Positions 43,036 through 51,832 of a DNA stretch of 64,000 nucleotides are shown piece by piece (within the stretch, counting starts at the first letter, position 1; every line of letters starts with the position of its first letter). The position numbers and the translations under genes are program-made. Source of the DNA: Brevibacillus laterosporus LMG 15441 (GTDB lineage: Bacteria; Bacillota; Bacilli; Brevibacillales; Brevibacillaceae). The notes under the pieces were generated by a model, which was not told the origin of the DNA, made no database searches, and saw only the letters and a program-made list of their open reading frames with translations. Location of the stretch: positions 2,328,501 through 2,392,500 of the forward strand of contig NZ_CP007806.1 in the NCBI RefSeq assembly GCF_000219535.2. Reading direction: 5' to 3'.

Positions 43036-44169
43036 ATGAGAAAAGCTTTTATTAGCCCAACTAAGTATGTTCAAGGTGAAAATGAATTAGTCCATCTAGG
43101 GTATTTCATCAAGACATTTGGTGATTCTGCTCTTCTAATTGCTCATCAGGATGACATAAATCGTGTAAAAGATAAGCTTGAACATACCATGGCACAATTT
43201 GGCGTAACGATAATTGAAAGCGATTTCAATGGAGAGTGTTCTCGTAATGAAGTTCATAGATTACAACAACTTGCGAAGGAACACGCTTGTTCCTGCACGA
43301 TTGGATTGGGTGGAGGAAAAGCGATCGATACCGCGAAATGCGTAGCAGAGGGCGAGGCGTTAATTATCGTTCCGACCATTGCTGCGACGGACGCTCCAAC
43401 AAGCCATTCTGCTGTCCTTTATACACCAGAAGGGGAATTTGATGACTATGCCTACTTTAAACAAAGTCCAAGCGTAGTGCTGATCGATACAACTGTTATT
43501 GCCCATGCACCTACGCGTTTTCTTGTCTCGGGCATGGGAGATGCGCTTTCTACTTACTTTGAAGCTAGAGCAACTTCTAACTCTTATTCCAATGTGAATG
43601 CAGGAATTCCTTGTGGAGCAATATCTGGAGTAGGTCAGCCAGCTAAAGGAACAAAAGCTGCTCTTGCCCTTGCAAAGCTCTGCTATGAAACACTGCTTCA
43701 AGACGGACTTAAAGCTAAAATCTCTTGTGATTCTAATATTGTTACTCCTGCGCTTGAAAACATAATTGAAACCAACATTCTTTTATCAGGTCTAGGGTTT
43801 GAAAGCGGAGGTCTGGCGGCGGCACATGCCATTCATAATGGGTTAACCGCATTGGAAGGAACCCATTCGTATTATCATGGTGAAAAGGTCGCATTTTCAA
43901 CGCTTGTTCAATTGGTGCTTGAAAATGCAGATAGAAAAGAAATAAACGAGGTATTGAATTTCTGCGTAAGTGTAGGACTTCCGGTGTGTCTTTCTGATAT
44001 CGGTGTAACGAGTGTCACTAGAGCCGAGCTGATGAATGTCGCAAAGAAAGCTTGTATACTAGAAGAGTCTATTCATTCTATGCCTTTTCCTGTAAGTGAA
44101 GAAGATGTAGTAGCCGCCATTATGGTAGCGGATCAAATCGGGCAGGAATTTAAGAAAAAGGGTGAGTAA
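43036..44169 (+). CDS. gldA: Glycerol dehydrogenase GldA-like
   Basis: 377 residues of the iron/zinc alcohol dehydrogenase group. It oxidises glycerol to dihydroxyacetone with NAD+. The NAD motif is 'GLGGGKAIDTAKCVA'; metal ligands are expected at Asp169 ('GMGDALSTYFEA'), His264 ('AAAHAIHNGL') and His281 ('YYHGEKVAF'). Relative to Geobacillus GldA there is an insertion of about 12 residues between Asp169 and His264 ('VNAGIPCGAISGVGQPAKG'). AGAGGAGG precedes the ATG. The next gene encodes the kinase for its product. Confidence 0.92.
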   Translation: MRKAFISPTKYVQGENELVHLGYFIKTFGDSALLIAHQDDINRVKDKLEHTMAQFGVTIIESDFNGECSRNEVHRLQQLAKEHACSCTIGLGGGKAIDTAKCVAEGEALIIVPTIAATDAPTSHSAVLYTPEGEFDDYAYFKQSPSVVLIDTTVIAHAPTRFLVSGMGDALSTYFEARATSNSYSNVNAGIPCGAISGVGQPAKGTKAALALAKLCYETLLQDGLKAKISCDSNIVTPALENIIETNILLSGLGFESGGLAAAHAIHNGLTALEGTHSYYHGEKVAFSTLVQLVLENADRKEINEVLNFCVSVGLPVCLSDIGVTSVTRAELMNVAKKACILEESIHSMPFPVSEEDVVAAIMVADQIGQEFKKKGE

Positions 44170-44170
44170 T

Positions 44171-45934
44171 GTGAAGAAAATCATGAACAAGCCGGAAACG
44201 CTGGTAAGAGAAATGTGTAGTGGAATGGTACTTGCACATCCGGATTTAGAATTTATAAGTAAACATAAGATAATGAAGAAAAGAGAAATCAATACAGATA
44301 AGGTTACGCTTATTAGCGGTGGAGGCAGCGGGCACGAGCCTGCACATGCAGGATTTGTTGGGAGCGGAATGTTAGATGTTGCTGTCTGTGGAGATGTATT
44401 TGCTTCGCCATCTCAGATTCAGGTCTATCAAGCGATCAAAGCCTCTGCCAGTAAGAAAGGTACGTTGCTGATCATTAAAAATTACAGCGGAGATATCATG
44501 AATTTTAAAAATGCGGCACATCTTGCAGGCGAAGACGGGTTGCTAGTCGATTATATCAAAGTTGATGATGATATCGCTGTGGAAGACAGTCTGTACACTG
44601 TTGGAAGAAGGGGCGTTGCCGGAACCGTATTGGTTCATAAAATTGCCGGAGCAGCAGCAGAAGAAGGAAAGGAATTAAGTGAAGTAAAGGAAATAGCTCA
44701 AAAGGCTATAGATCGCACCAGAAGCATTGGCTTTGCACTTACATCTTGTACAGTTCCTGCTAAAGGGACACCTACCTTCGAATTGAGTGAGGATGAGATT
44801 GAGTACGGTGTAGGCATCCACGGAGAGCCAGGAATCCGCAGAGAAAAGCTTGTGTCTGCTAATGAATTAGCCAAGAAAATGGTAGCAGATTTATTCCGAG
44901 ATATGAACATCAAAGACAATTCACAACAAGAAATTGGCGTATTGATTAATGGATTCGGCGGATCACCATTACAGGAATTGTATTTGCTGGCAAATGCAGT
45001 TGTTCGTGAAATCAATAAGAGCAACGTATCGATCTTTAAGGTATTCGTTGGCAACTATATGACAAGCATAGATATGGCAGGTGCTTCGGTGTCGTTCATC
45101 TCACTAGATGATCAACTTAAGCGTTATTTAGAGGCAAGCTGCGATACCCCAGCACTACAAATTAACCAGCCATTTAGCCCGTTGCGTGCAGACGAAGTAG
45201 TATTGGAATCGCAACAACTGAATCACACCGTTTCTTATCAGTGTGAGACGGATAAGCAATATGCAAAGATTGAGAAGAATGTATTCTCGCTATACAACCT
45301 AATATATTTGATTGACAAAATGAGTGAGGTCATTATCGAAAATGAGGTTGCTTTCTGCGAGCTAGATTCTCATGCAGGCGATGGTGACTTTGGCATGAGC
45401 GTGGCGAAAGGCTTCAAGCAATTGAAAAATGAGTGGCAGGAAATTACCCAACATCATGTCGCCGATATAGGAGATTTTCTGAATGCCTGCTCCTTGGTCA
45501 TTATGGAGCATTGTGGCGGGGCTTCTGGGCCGATTTGGGGATCAGCCTTCCGAGCCGCAAGTAAATTTGCCAAAAACAAGACCGAATTATCCGTTTCTGA
45601 GTTCGCTGGCATGATGAAGGCTGTTGTCAAAGGCATTCAGGATACGGGTGAAAGGTCCTTTGGAAGAGGAGCAGTGGTCGGCGATAAGACCTTGATTGAT
45701 GCGCTTGTACCTTTTTCCGATTCCTGGGAGCAAAGTGCTAAAGAGGGCGATGATAGTAAGACAGCAGCTACCAAAGCGGCAGAAGCTGCAGTACTCGGAG
45801 CTAAGAAGACCGAGTCCATTGTCGCTAGAATGGGCCGAGCAGGAACAGTCGGTGAAAGAAGTCTCGGGTATCCAGATGCAGGAGCTTTTGCATTGGGAGT
45901 TATTTTCACACAGCTAGCTCAAGCTCTAGAGTAA
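44171..45934 (+). CDS. ATP-dependent dihydroxyacetone kinase, DhaK-DhaL fusion
   Basis: About 587 residues. The N-terminal DAK1 part (about 1-330) has 'LISGGGSGHEPAHAGFVGSGMLD' and the covalent substrate-binding His217 in 'GVGIHGEPGIRRE'. The C-terminal DAK2 part (about 360-587) binds ATP-Mg through 'ELDSHAGDGDFGMSVAKG'. Single-chain kinases of the Citrobacter/eukaryote type use ATP and need no PTS partners. GTG 44171 (AAGGGTGAG upstream) is preferred to GTG 44162, both just overlapping or abutting the gldA stop. Together with gldA it moves glycerol into glycolysis as DHAP. Confidence 0.92.
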   Translation: MKKIMNKPETLVREMCSGMVLAHPDLEFISKHKIMKKREINTDKVTLISGGGSGHEPAHAGFVGSGMLDVAVCGDVFASPSQIQVYQAIKASASKKGTLLIIKNYSGDIMNFKNAAHLAGEDGLLVDYIKVDDDIAVEDSLYTVGRRGVAGTVLVHKIAGAAAEEGKELSEVKEIAQKAIDRTRSIGFALTSCTVPAKGTPTFELSEDEIEYGVGIHGEPGIRREKLVSANELAKKMVADLFRDMNIKDNSQQEIGVLINGFGGSPLQELYLLANAVVREINKSNVSIFKVFVGNYMTSIDMAGASVSFISLDDQLKRYLEASCDTPALQINQPFSPLRADEVVLESQQLNHTVSYQCETDKQYAKIEKNVFSLYNLIYLIDKMSEVIIENEVAFCELDSHAGDGDFGMSVAKGFKQLKNEWQEITQHHVADIGDFLNACSLVIMEHCGGASGPIWGSAFRAASKFAKNKTELSVSEFAGMMKAVVKGIQDTGERSFGRGAVVGDKTLIDALVPFSDSWEQSAKEGDDSKTAATKAAEAAVLGAKKTESIVARMGRAGTVGERSLGYPDAGAFALGVIFTQLAQALE

Positions 45935-45980
45935 ACGGATTAAAGAAACTCCTAGATTAATGCAACTCCCTAAATGTAAG

Positions 45981-46030
45981 ATAGGGCTGTCCCTGAGTCG
46001 TAAGAGATGACAAAGGACAGCCCTATTATT
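45981..46030 (+). terminator. Terminator after the dihydroxyacetone kinase gene
   Basis: Perfect 12-bp stem ATAGGGCTGTCC / GGACAGCCCTAT with a 22-nt loop, tail TATTATTGTT. Confidence 0.7.
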
Positions 46031-46637
46031 GTTACTCGTAATCATGTAACTCTTAGACTCCTCTTTTCATTCTTTGAATAAAATCATTCAAATTACTTCC
46101 GATTGCATTACGTAATTTAATTAGTAATTCAGTTAGTAATTCAATAAAGGCTCTTCCGCGTATTTATCCCCTCTAATTCCAACCCACTAGCGTTCACCTT
46201 CCGCTTTTTATAAGGATCATCCTAAAATATATCGCATTTTTTGCTTGTAAGTTAGGTCAATAATATTTATTGGTTCTCTGGTAGCCCTGTTTGTCTTTCT
46301 GTCAGGTGGGGATTAATCAATGACTGATCTCTTTTTCCCTGCGACAGAGAGTACTTCCGATCTCTTTGTTACAATAACATTCCAGGGTTACCAACATAGC
46401 AGGATAGTTCAAGATTATTTGCAGTAGACCTTATCACAAATAGTGGTAAAGTGGAGAGAGGATGCAGTTCTAAATTGTAAGCTCCATTACATGAATGTGG
46501 GGGCTATGAGGTTAGGTCATGCTTTATCAATCTATGACAACAGCTTCTCAAAATAATGTATAGATGTCGGAATATGATATAAATAAGAGATGAGATTACC
46601 CATAATTCCTTCATGTAAGAGAGAAAAGGAGAGAAAA
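46031..46637. other. Gene-poor region before the truncated Crp gene
   Basis: About 600 bp without a supported gene. A 12-bp tandem repeat TTAGTAATTCAG/A is at 46121-46144. A minus-strand open frame at 46053-46163 has protein-like composition but no start codon. Confidence 0.5.
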
Positions 46638-46841
46638 ATGAAAAGCATATTGTTCAAGTATATGTCTAAATTTACATCTCTTAGTGAAGAGGAACAAAAG
46701 GCTATCGCTGAAGATATCCTAATTGAGGAATATAAAAAGGGAACAGTGCTCCTTAGACAAGGGGATGTCCCCACAAAATGTTATTTCGTATTACAGGGAT
46801 GTGTAAGGCAATATACTGATCACTTTAGGAATGCTGTCTGA
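46638..46841 (+). pseudogene. Truncated Crp/Fnr-type regulator
   Basis: The N-terminal 60 or so residues are a clear cyclic-nucleotide-binding-like domain: 'FTSLSEEEQKAIAEDILIEEYKKGTVLLRQGDVPTKCYFVLQGCVRQYT'. After that the frame leaves the family and stops at 46841, so two-thirds of the protein, including the DNA-binding domain, is missing. AAAGGAGAG precedes ATG 46638, so the start region is intact. The break falls where it meets the equally truncated DUF4386 gene coming from the other strand. Confidence 0.8.
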
Positions 46842-47351
46842 TTGGAGGGCCACAAAGCCAACCATCAACAGGTGCCCGCCAAAAACAATCAAACCAATAG
46901 ACCAAATAGATTCGAATGTTTCAAGAAATAGCATCATAAGTGGCTGAATTTGCTCGATTTTAAAAGAGGATAAATAATTTGGATATCTTGAGAGTAGCAG
47001 CACAAATACCAAGTTTAGTATGGCAATTCCCAATATTGTCGAATAGATTAGACGGAAGCATGCACCGAGCAATGAAAGGTTTTTATGAATGGGCTTTAGG
47101 AAAATATACAGGGCCCATGCTACTATAGTGTCACTTATCAGGATGATGACCCACCCAAAAATTTCGGCTTTGAATAGGCTATTTGATGACATGATGATAT
47201 GAAATGTGGCGCTGGCATCGCCCTTTATCACAAGGCTTTCATGGACAAAACCATAGGAAAAAAATGCAGCAAGTGCCATGATAATAATTGATGTGCCAGC
47301 AGTTATGGCGGCTTTTCGCTCATTTGATAACGCTTTTACTGAGGTAACCAT
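46791..47351 (-). pseudogene. DUF4386 membrane protein, C-terminally truncated
   Basis: 186 residues with four to five membrane helices and the DUF4386 pattern ('ITAGTSIIIMALAAFFSYGF', 'FGWVIILISDTIVAWALYIFLKPI', 'LLGACFRLIYSTILGIAILNLV', 'IFGGHLLMVGFVALQSDSIPKVISIL'). Family members go on for about 30-50 more residues with another one to two helices; here the frame ends in 'PYTSL' immediately after the 'IPKVISIL' motif. AGGAGG precedes the ATG. It may still make a membrane protein, but the end was lost in the event that cut the Crp gene. Confidence 0.72.
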
Positions 47352-47491
47352 AAGATAGCCTCCTATATGACAATGTTTATTTTTATGTTAATAGGAGGAG
47401 CTTGACTGGTCATTGACGTAAATCAAGAGAACATACTTATTTGTTCGTTTTCAAATTTTTTACTATTGGATAAGGAGCAGGAGCATAAACA

Positions 47492-48307
47492 ATGATAGAT
47501 GTGGATAAATTAGCCGAGATATTTGCTAGTGGTTCCTATGATGTAGAAGGTGCCTACCGGTTAGTCATCCAGCCGAAAAGTATATTGCGGGAATTTAGAA
47601 CCGAAAGGCATGGATTTCTTTTTACCATTCGTGGAGAAGCTAGAATGTGCGTGAATGGAACTGCCTACGAATTACATCCAGGAACAGTATTACATGCGGC
47701 TCCAGGCATGCAACTGGACTCGCAGGTTTTAGGCCAATCTGAGTACGAGTACTATTTGCTTTTTTATAGATTGGAGAAGCTAGGTGATGAAAATAGCGGT
47801 CATGTATGCGACTCTCACTTCAAGCTGGAACCGGGAGCAAATCCGAGAGTGATAGAATTGCTGATCATGATGCATCAGAATGCCTATACACTTGGCGGGA
47901 TTGAGAAACTTCGTGTCAAGGAATTATTCTTAAGCATCATGCATCAAGTTCTGGTAGGTTGCAAGCATCGAGAGAGTGGCTGTTCACCGAGTAAAAGGGT
48001 GATAGAGGAAGCCATTGCATACATTAACAGACATTATATGAATCCGCTGACACTCGACGAATTGGCTGAGTTGCATGGGATGAGTCCCAAACGCTTCTCC
48101 TACTACTTTCACAAATATACTGGGTTCCGTCCGATCGACTATGTCATTCATTATCGTATGGAAAGAGCGAGCGAATTACTGAAAGTGGGTAATTTTCCTA
48201 TCAGCGACATTGCGGTCAGTGTAGGGTATGCCAATCCGCTATATTTCAGTAGAGTCTTTAAAAAGAAATTCGGTGTGTCTCCCACCGCATACCTAACAAG
48301 TAGATGA
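47492..48307 (+). CDS. AraC family regulator with N-terminal cupin
   Basis: 271 residues. The N-terminal cupin-like domain (about 10-110) includes 'GFLFTIRGEARMCVNGTAYELHPGTVLHAAPGMQ'. The C-terminal 100 residues are an AraC double helix-turn-helix: 'LTLDELAELHGMSPKRFSYYFHKYTGFRPIDYVIHYRMERASELLKVGNFPISDIAVSVGYANPLYFSRVFKKKFGVSPTAY'. The type is close in layout to Btr/YbbB-like siderophore regulators. Given the Fur box and siderophore-binding protein downstream, a role in iron uptake is likely, but this is context only. AAGGAG lies upstream of the ATG. Confidence 0.85.
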   Translation: MIDVDKLAEIFASGSYDVEGAYRLVIQPKSILREFRTERHGFLFTIRGEARMCVNGTAYELHPGTVLHAAPGMQLDSQVLGQSEYEYYLLFYRLEKLGDENSGHVCDSHFKLEPGANPRVIELLIMMHQNAYTLGGIEKLRVKELFLSIMHQVLVGCKHRESGCSPSKRVIEEAIAYINRHYMNPLTLDELAELHGMSPKRFSYYFHKYTGFRPIDYVIHYRMERASELLKVGNFPISDIAVSVGYANPLYFSRVFKKKFGVSPTAYLTSR

Positions 48308-48874
48308 TCACATATCTAGAGTTAGTGAAAGCAGGATTCCATTGAAGAAAGCAAGCCAAATCTTGGCTATGCTGTATTCGAGCGTGCCTTGAATCGACGA
48401 GTGAGTGCGTCATCAGGCTGCAACGGCTGGTGATGAATCTGGAGGGCAGGCTACTTCCTGTTTACCTCAGTATTCCTTTCCTGTACCGTCGTTGCCCTGT
48501 TCTGAATATCAGCTACTTAATCATTTAGCATACCTAGATTAGATAATGATACATATGACATTCGTGATTTGTGCATTTGCTTTTGATTCAGTTCTTGCTA
48601 CACTATTCACTGATAATGATAATCATTTTTAATTTTTGGAGGTGAATAAGTAAAGGTAAGGGCGTGCCCGTCAATGGTCGATTTGACCATGAATACCTAG
48701 GACAGGCTCGACCGCGATAACGCTTTTGCCGAGCTTGGCTCAAATCCAGGCGGTTCTCATCATAATCATCGCGATGTTGCCATGGAGTGGCGATGTTGCT
48801 GAATGTTCAATCGGTCGACTTCGCTTTCTAAAGTATGTCTCTGATCGAATTATTTAGTCTGAAAGGGTGATAAA
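48308..48874. other. 567-bp gap with Fur box and a possible gene relic
   Basis: Holds the Fur box at 48612-48630, a GGAGGTGA box at 48638-48645, then about 200 bp of higher GC (48655-48850) that reads in short open stretches in two frames (for example 'VPVNGRFDHEYLGQARPR' then 'DNAFAELGSNPGGSHHNHRDV'), interrupted by stops. This looks like decayed coding sequence; the family was not recognised. Confidence 0.4.
48612..48630. promoter_or_regulatory. Fur box
   Basis: GATAATGATAATCATTTTT matches the 19-bp consensus GATAATGATAATCATTATC at 17 positions. It implies iron repression of the downstream monooxygenase and siderophore-binding genes. Confidence 0.8.
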
Positions 48875-50182
48875 ATGACGGAAAATAGACAATTGTGCAT
48901 CGGATTATCTCTGTCTGCAACTTGGATGAAAGGTGACGGATGGCGGCGCCCAGACAGCGGTGTGGAAAAAATGGGTTCTATAGATTATTACATTGATTTG
49001 GCAAAAATAGCGGAGAAGGCAAAGCTCGATTTTCTTTTCAGGGCGGATTATCTTTATGTGAGCCCACAGATGTTGGGCGATTCCGCTAATTTCGGTAGCC
49101 CTGACCCTACGATGATATTCGCAGCGATTGCTCGTGAAACCGAGCGGATTGGGCTGGTTACGACTATTTCTACGACTTTTAATCCACCGTATGTTGTTGC
49201 TAGGCAGCTTCAGTCTTTGCATTGGCTGAGCAATGGACGTGCTGGCTGGAATATTGTCACTTCTATCGAAGGCGCCGAAAATTTCGGTGATTTCCCTATG
49301 CCTTCACCGGAAGTAAGATATGCGAAAGCAATGGAATTTACAGATGTTGTACGTAAGCTCTGGGAAAGCTTTCCGAATGAAGCAATTATAATGGACCGGG
49401 AGTCAGGCATGTTTTCTGAAAGGGATAAGGTTTCCTCAATTGATCATTCAGGTGAGTTCTTCAGTGTCAAGGGACCGCTTACTATGCCCGCCCATAAATC
49501 GGGATCCATTCCTTTTTTTCAAGCAGGTGCGTCGGATACAGGACGGAATTTTGCCTCTACAGTAGCGGATGCTATATTTGCGGCGATGCCAGACCTTGAA
49601 TCCGGAGTGGAATTGCGAACAGATCTGAGAAAAAGAGCCAAGGAACAAGGACGAAATCCGGACGCCATCAAAGTTTTGCCTGGATTATATTTTTTCTTGG
49701 CCGATACTCGCGAGGAAGCGAATGAATTACATAAGACTGCACATGCACATTTGAGTATGGAGCGCAGACATGCATCGCTCCAATCAGTGCTCGGTCTTGA
49801 TTTAAGCAGCTTTGCTTTGGATCATCGTGTCACTGCCGATATGCTGCCTGATCCCAATCAGCCAGTCCGTAGCCGAACCCATGCTGAGCTGTTGCGCCGG
49901 TATATTACTAACAATCAGCCTACAGCCGAAGAGGTGTTAGCAAGGCCGGAGGTTGTCGGATCTGCCCACTGGGTTTCTGTTGGAACGGTTGATGACGTGG
50001 TAAGCGATATTATGGAGCGGTTTGAGGCTGGAGCGATTGACGGATTTATAGCTCTTCCGGGCGGTTCAGAAAAATCAATGGAATTATTTTTTGAAAAACT
50101 GATGCCAAAGTTAGTTGAACGAGGCTTGTTCAGAAGCCAATATACGGGTGTCACCTTGCGTGAGCATTTGGGGATTACATAA
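48875..50182 (+). CDS. NtaA/SnaA/DszA family FMN-dependent monooxygenase
   Basis: 435 residues of the luciferase-like fold, two-component flavin monooxygenase type. Family marks: 'GLSLSATWMKGDGWRRPDSG', 'YIDLAKIAEKAKLDFLFRADYL', 'ERIGLVTTISTTFNPPYVVARQLQSLHWLSNGRAGWNIVTS' and 'PFFQAGASDTGRNFAS'. Relatives use FMNH2 from a partner reductase to cleave sulfur or nitrogen compounds. No reductase is adjacent. GAAAGGGTG precedes the ATG. Lying behind a Fur box and before an iron-siderophore-binding gene, it may act on a siderophore or be needed under iron limitation (inference). Confidence 0.87.
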   Translation: MTENRQLCIGLSLSATWMKGDGWRRPDSGVEKMGSIDYYIDLAKIAEKAKLDFLFRADYLYVSPQMLGDSANFGSPDPTMIFAAIARETERIGLVTTISTTFNPPYVVARQLQSLHWLSNGRAGWNIVTSIEGAENFGDFPMPSPEVRYAKAMEFTDVVRKLWESFPNEAIIMDRESGMFSERDKVSSIDHSGEFFSVKGPLTMPAHKSGSIPFFQAGASDTGRNFASTVADAIFAAMPDLESGVELRTDLRKRAKEQGRNPDAIKVLPGLYFFLADTREEANELHKTAHAHLSMERRHASLQSVLGLDLSSFALDHRVTADMLPDPNQPVRSRTHAELLRRYITNNQPTAEEVLARPEVVGSAHWVSVGTVDDVVSDIMERFEAGAIDGFIALPGGSEKSMELFFEKLMPKLVERGLFRSQYTGVTLREHLGIT

Positions 50183-50277
50183 GCTATCGCTTTGAGACAG
50201 GGATTCAAGAATGGAACTAGATATAGATCATCAAAATTTCTATTTCGAGATTTTTTTAAAAGGGGCTCAGCTGAAAA

Positions 50278-51270
50278 ATGAATAAAAAGCTTATGCTGGT
50301 TGGATTGATAGCATTATTCATGCTGGTTTTGGCTGCATGTGGAGGAGCAAAACAAAAAGAAGCAAGTTCAACCTCTATGAACAACAAAGAAACAGCACGA
50401 GCCGAAGTGGACAATGCAGGAGCGAGCAAAACAAGAACGATCGAGTATCTCGGTGAAAAGTATACCGTTCCACAAAAGGTAGAAAAAATTGTGATTACTG
50501 GGGCTATGGAAGCGATGGAGGATGCGGTAGTGCTTGACGTTCACCCAGTAGGGGCAATATCGATAGGTGGAAAGTTTCCAGAAATGTTTGCTTCGGTAAC
50601 GGGCAAGTCGGAATCAATTGGTGAAAAACAGGAACCCAACTTTGAGAAAATATTGCTATTAAAGCCAGACGTTATTTTAGGTTCATCCAAGTTCCAAAAA
50701 GAAGCAGTGGAGAAATTGCAAAAAATCGCTCCCACTATTTTGGTATCGCATATTGCTACAGACTGGAAATCTAATTTGAAGCTAATGGCAGAATTAACAG
50801 GAAAGCAAACAGAGGCAGACAAGATTCTATCTCAATATGAAACAGATACACAAGCAGTAAAAGCATTGTTGAAAGAAAAGCTTCAAGGCAAAAAAGTAGC
50901 CGCTGTTCGCATTCGTGGGTCACAAGCTTTCGTTTACCCGATAGATGTTTACTTTAACCCTGTCTTATACGACGAAATTGGTTTGGAGGTTCCGCAACAG
51001 ATAAGCATGGCGAAAACGCAAGAAGCGATCTCTATCGAGCAACTGGCGGAAATGAACCCGGATTATTTATTTGTGCAATTCTCTACGAGTGAAACGCAAG
51101 AAGCGAAACATGCATTTGAAGACTTGAAAAAGAATCCCGTCATACAAAACCTGAATGCCTTTCAACAAGATCACGTATATGTTAACGTGGTTGATCCGCT
51201 TATGGAAGGAGGTCCCGCTTATAGTCGAATCAGGTTTCTAGAAGGTGTGCAAAAGCATCTAGATAAATAA
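50278..51270 (+). CDS. Iron-siderophore ABC transporter substrate-binding lipoprotein
   Basis: 330 residues. Signal with lipobox 'LVLAACGGAK' (Cys about 21) anchors it to the membrane outer face. The FepB/FhuD-type fold begins 'YTVPQKVEKIVITGAMEAMEDAVVLDVHPVGA' and contains 'FEKILLLKPDVILGSSKFQKEAVEKLQKIAPTILV' and 'SIEQLAEMNPDYLFVQFS', ending 'GPAYSRIRFLEGVQKHL'. It should deliver ferric siderophore to a FecCD permease and ATPase, but those are not intact here. AAGGGG lies 12 nt upstream of the ATG. Fur control is likely. Confidence 0.9.
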   Translation: MNKKLMLVGLIALFMLVLAACGGAKQKEASSTSMNNKETARAEVDNAGASKTRTIEYLGEKYTVPQKVEKIVITGAMEAMEDAVVLDVHPVGAISIGGKFPEMFASVTGKSESIGEKQEPNFEKILLLKPDVILGSSKFQKEAVEKLQKIAPTILVSHIATDWKSNLKLMAELTGKQTEADKILSQYETDTQAVKALLKEKLQGKKVAAVRIRGSQAFVYPIDVYFNPVLYDEIGLEVPQQISMAKTQEAISIEQLAEMNPDYLFVQFSTSETQEAKHAFEDLKKNPVIQNLNAFQQDHVYVNVVDPLMEGGPAYSRIRFLEGVQKHLDK

Positions 51271-51285
51271 TGGAAAGGAGAAAAA

Positions 51286-51474
51286 TTGCAGCAAATGGAT
51301 CCGATGCTCATGAAAGGGACGATATCATTTGCGGTTGTTGGATGGTGCTTGCTTTTGTTGTCCCTCGTGGACATCGATCAAAGAGGCATGGCTGGAATCT
51401 ATAGATCATCAAAGATTAAAAAAGAGGTGTTTCACTTAAAGAAACCACTTCCTTATCAGAGTGATTGTCTTTAG
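51286..51474 (+). pseudogene. Stub frame after the siderophore-binding gene, possible truncated permease
   Basis: 62 codons, TTG start with AAGGAG at 51275-51280. The first part, 'MLMKGTISFAVVGWCLLLLSLVDI', is a hydrophobic helix like the first of FecCD permeases, then the sequence turns hydrophilic and stops. A siderophore permease would be expected at this place, so this is probably its cut start. Could also be a small membrane protein. Confidence 0.4.
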
Positions 51475-51832
51475 ATACTGATGTGTATGTTGTGGTTAAA
51501 TTGTATTTTTTGTTTAAAGATAGTTCGATGAACCGTATCATAAGTAACGGATAAGTTGTTGAACTAACGGGTTCGATAGGTAATAAAAAGAGGCAGTCAG
51601 AAGAATGTTTTTTCGTTCCTGACTGCCTCTTTCATTTTGATATCAAAGTACATATACGATTTACATGTAGCTCTTACCATTTGTAATAAAGAACGACAGA
51701 ACCACACTATTTTGTGTTTTTTATTGGTTTTATTTATTTCGAAAAAAGAATTAATAGGTAGATAGTCATGTCGCTGGGAGTAGAAATCAGTAACTAGTTA
51801 GAATTACAAAAAAATACTTTTTTTATCGGTTT
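51475..51832. other. Gap between the permease stub and the esterase gene
   Basis: Contains one strong terminator (see 51587-51632). The remaining bases are AT-rich with no gene I can support. Confidence 0.6.
51587..51632. terminator. Strong hairpin terminator
   Basis: Perfect 14-bp stem AAAGAGGCAGTCAG / CTGACTGCCTCTTT with an 18-nt loop; can work in both directions between convergent units. Confidence 0.8.

Noticed and set aside
46053..46163. Minus-strand open frame encoding an amphipathic-looking peptide (AFIELLTELLIKLRN...)
   Set aside because: No start codon or ribosome binding site between the upstream stop and the frame; could be a gene end but cannot be supported.
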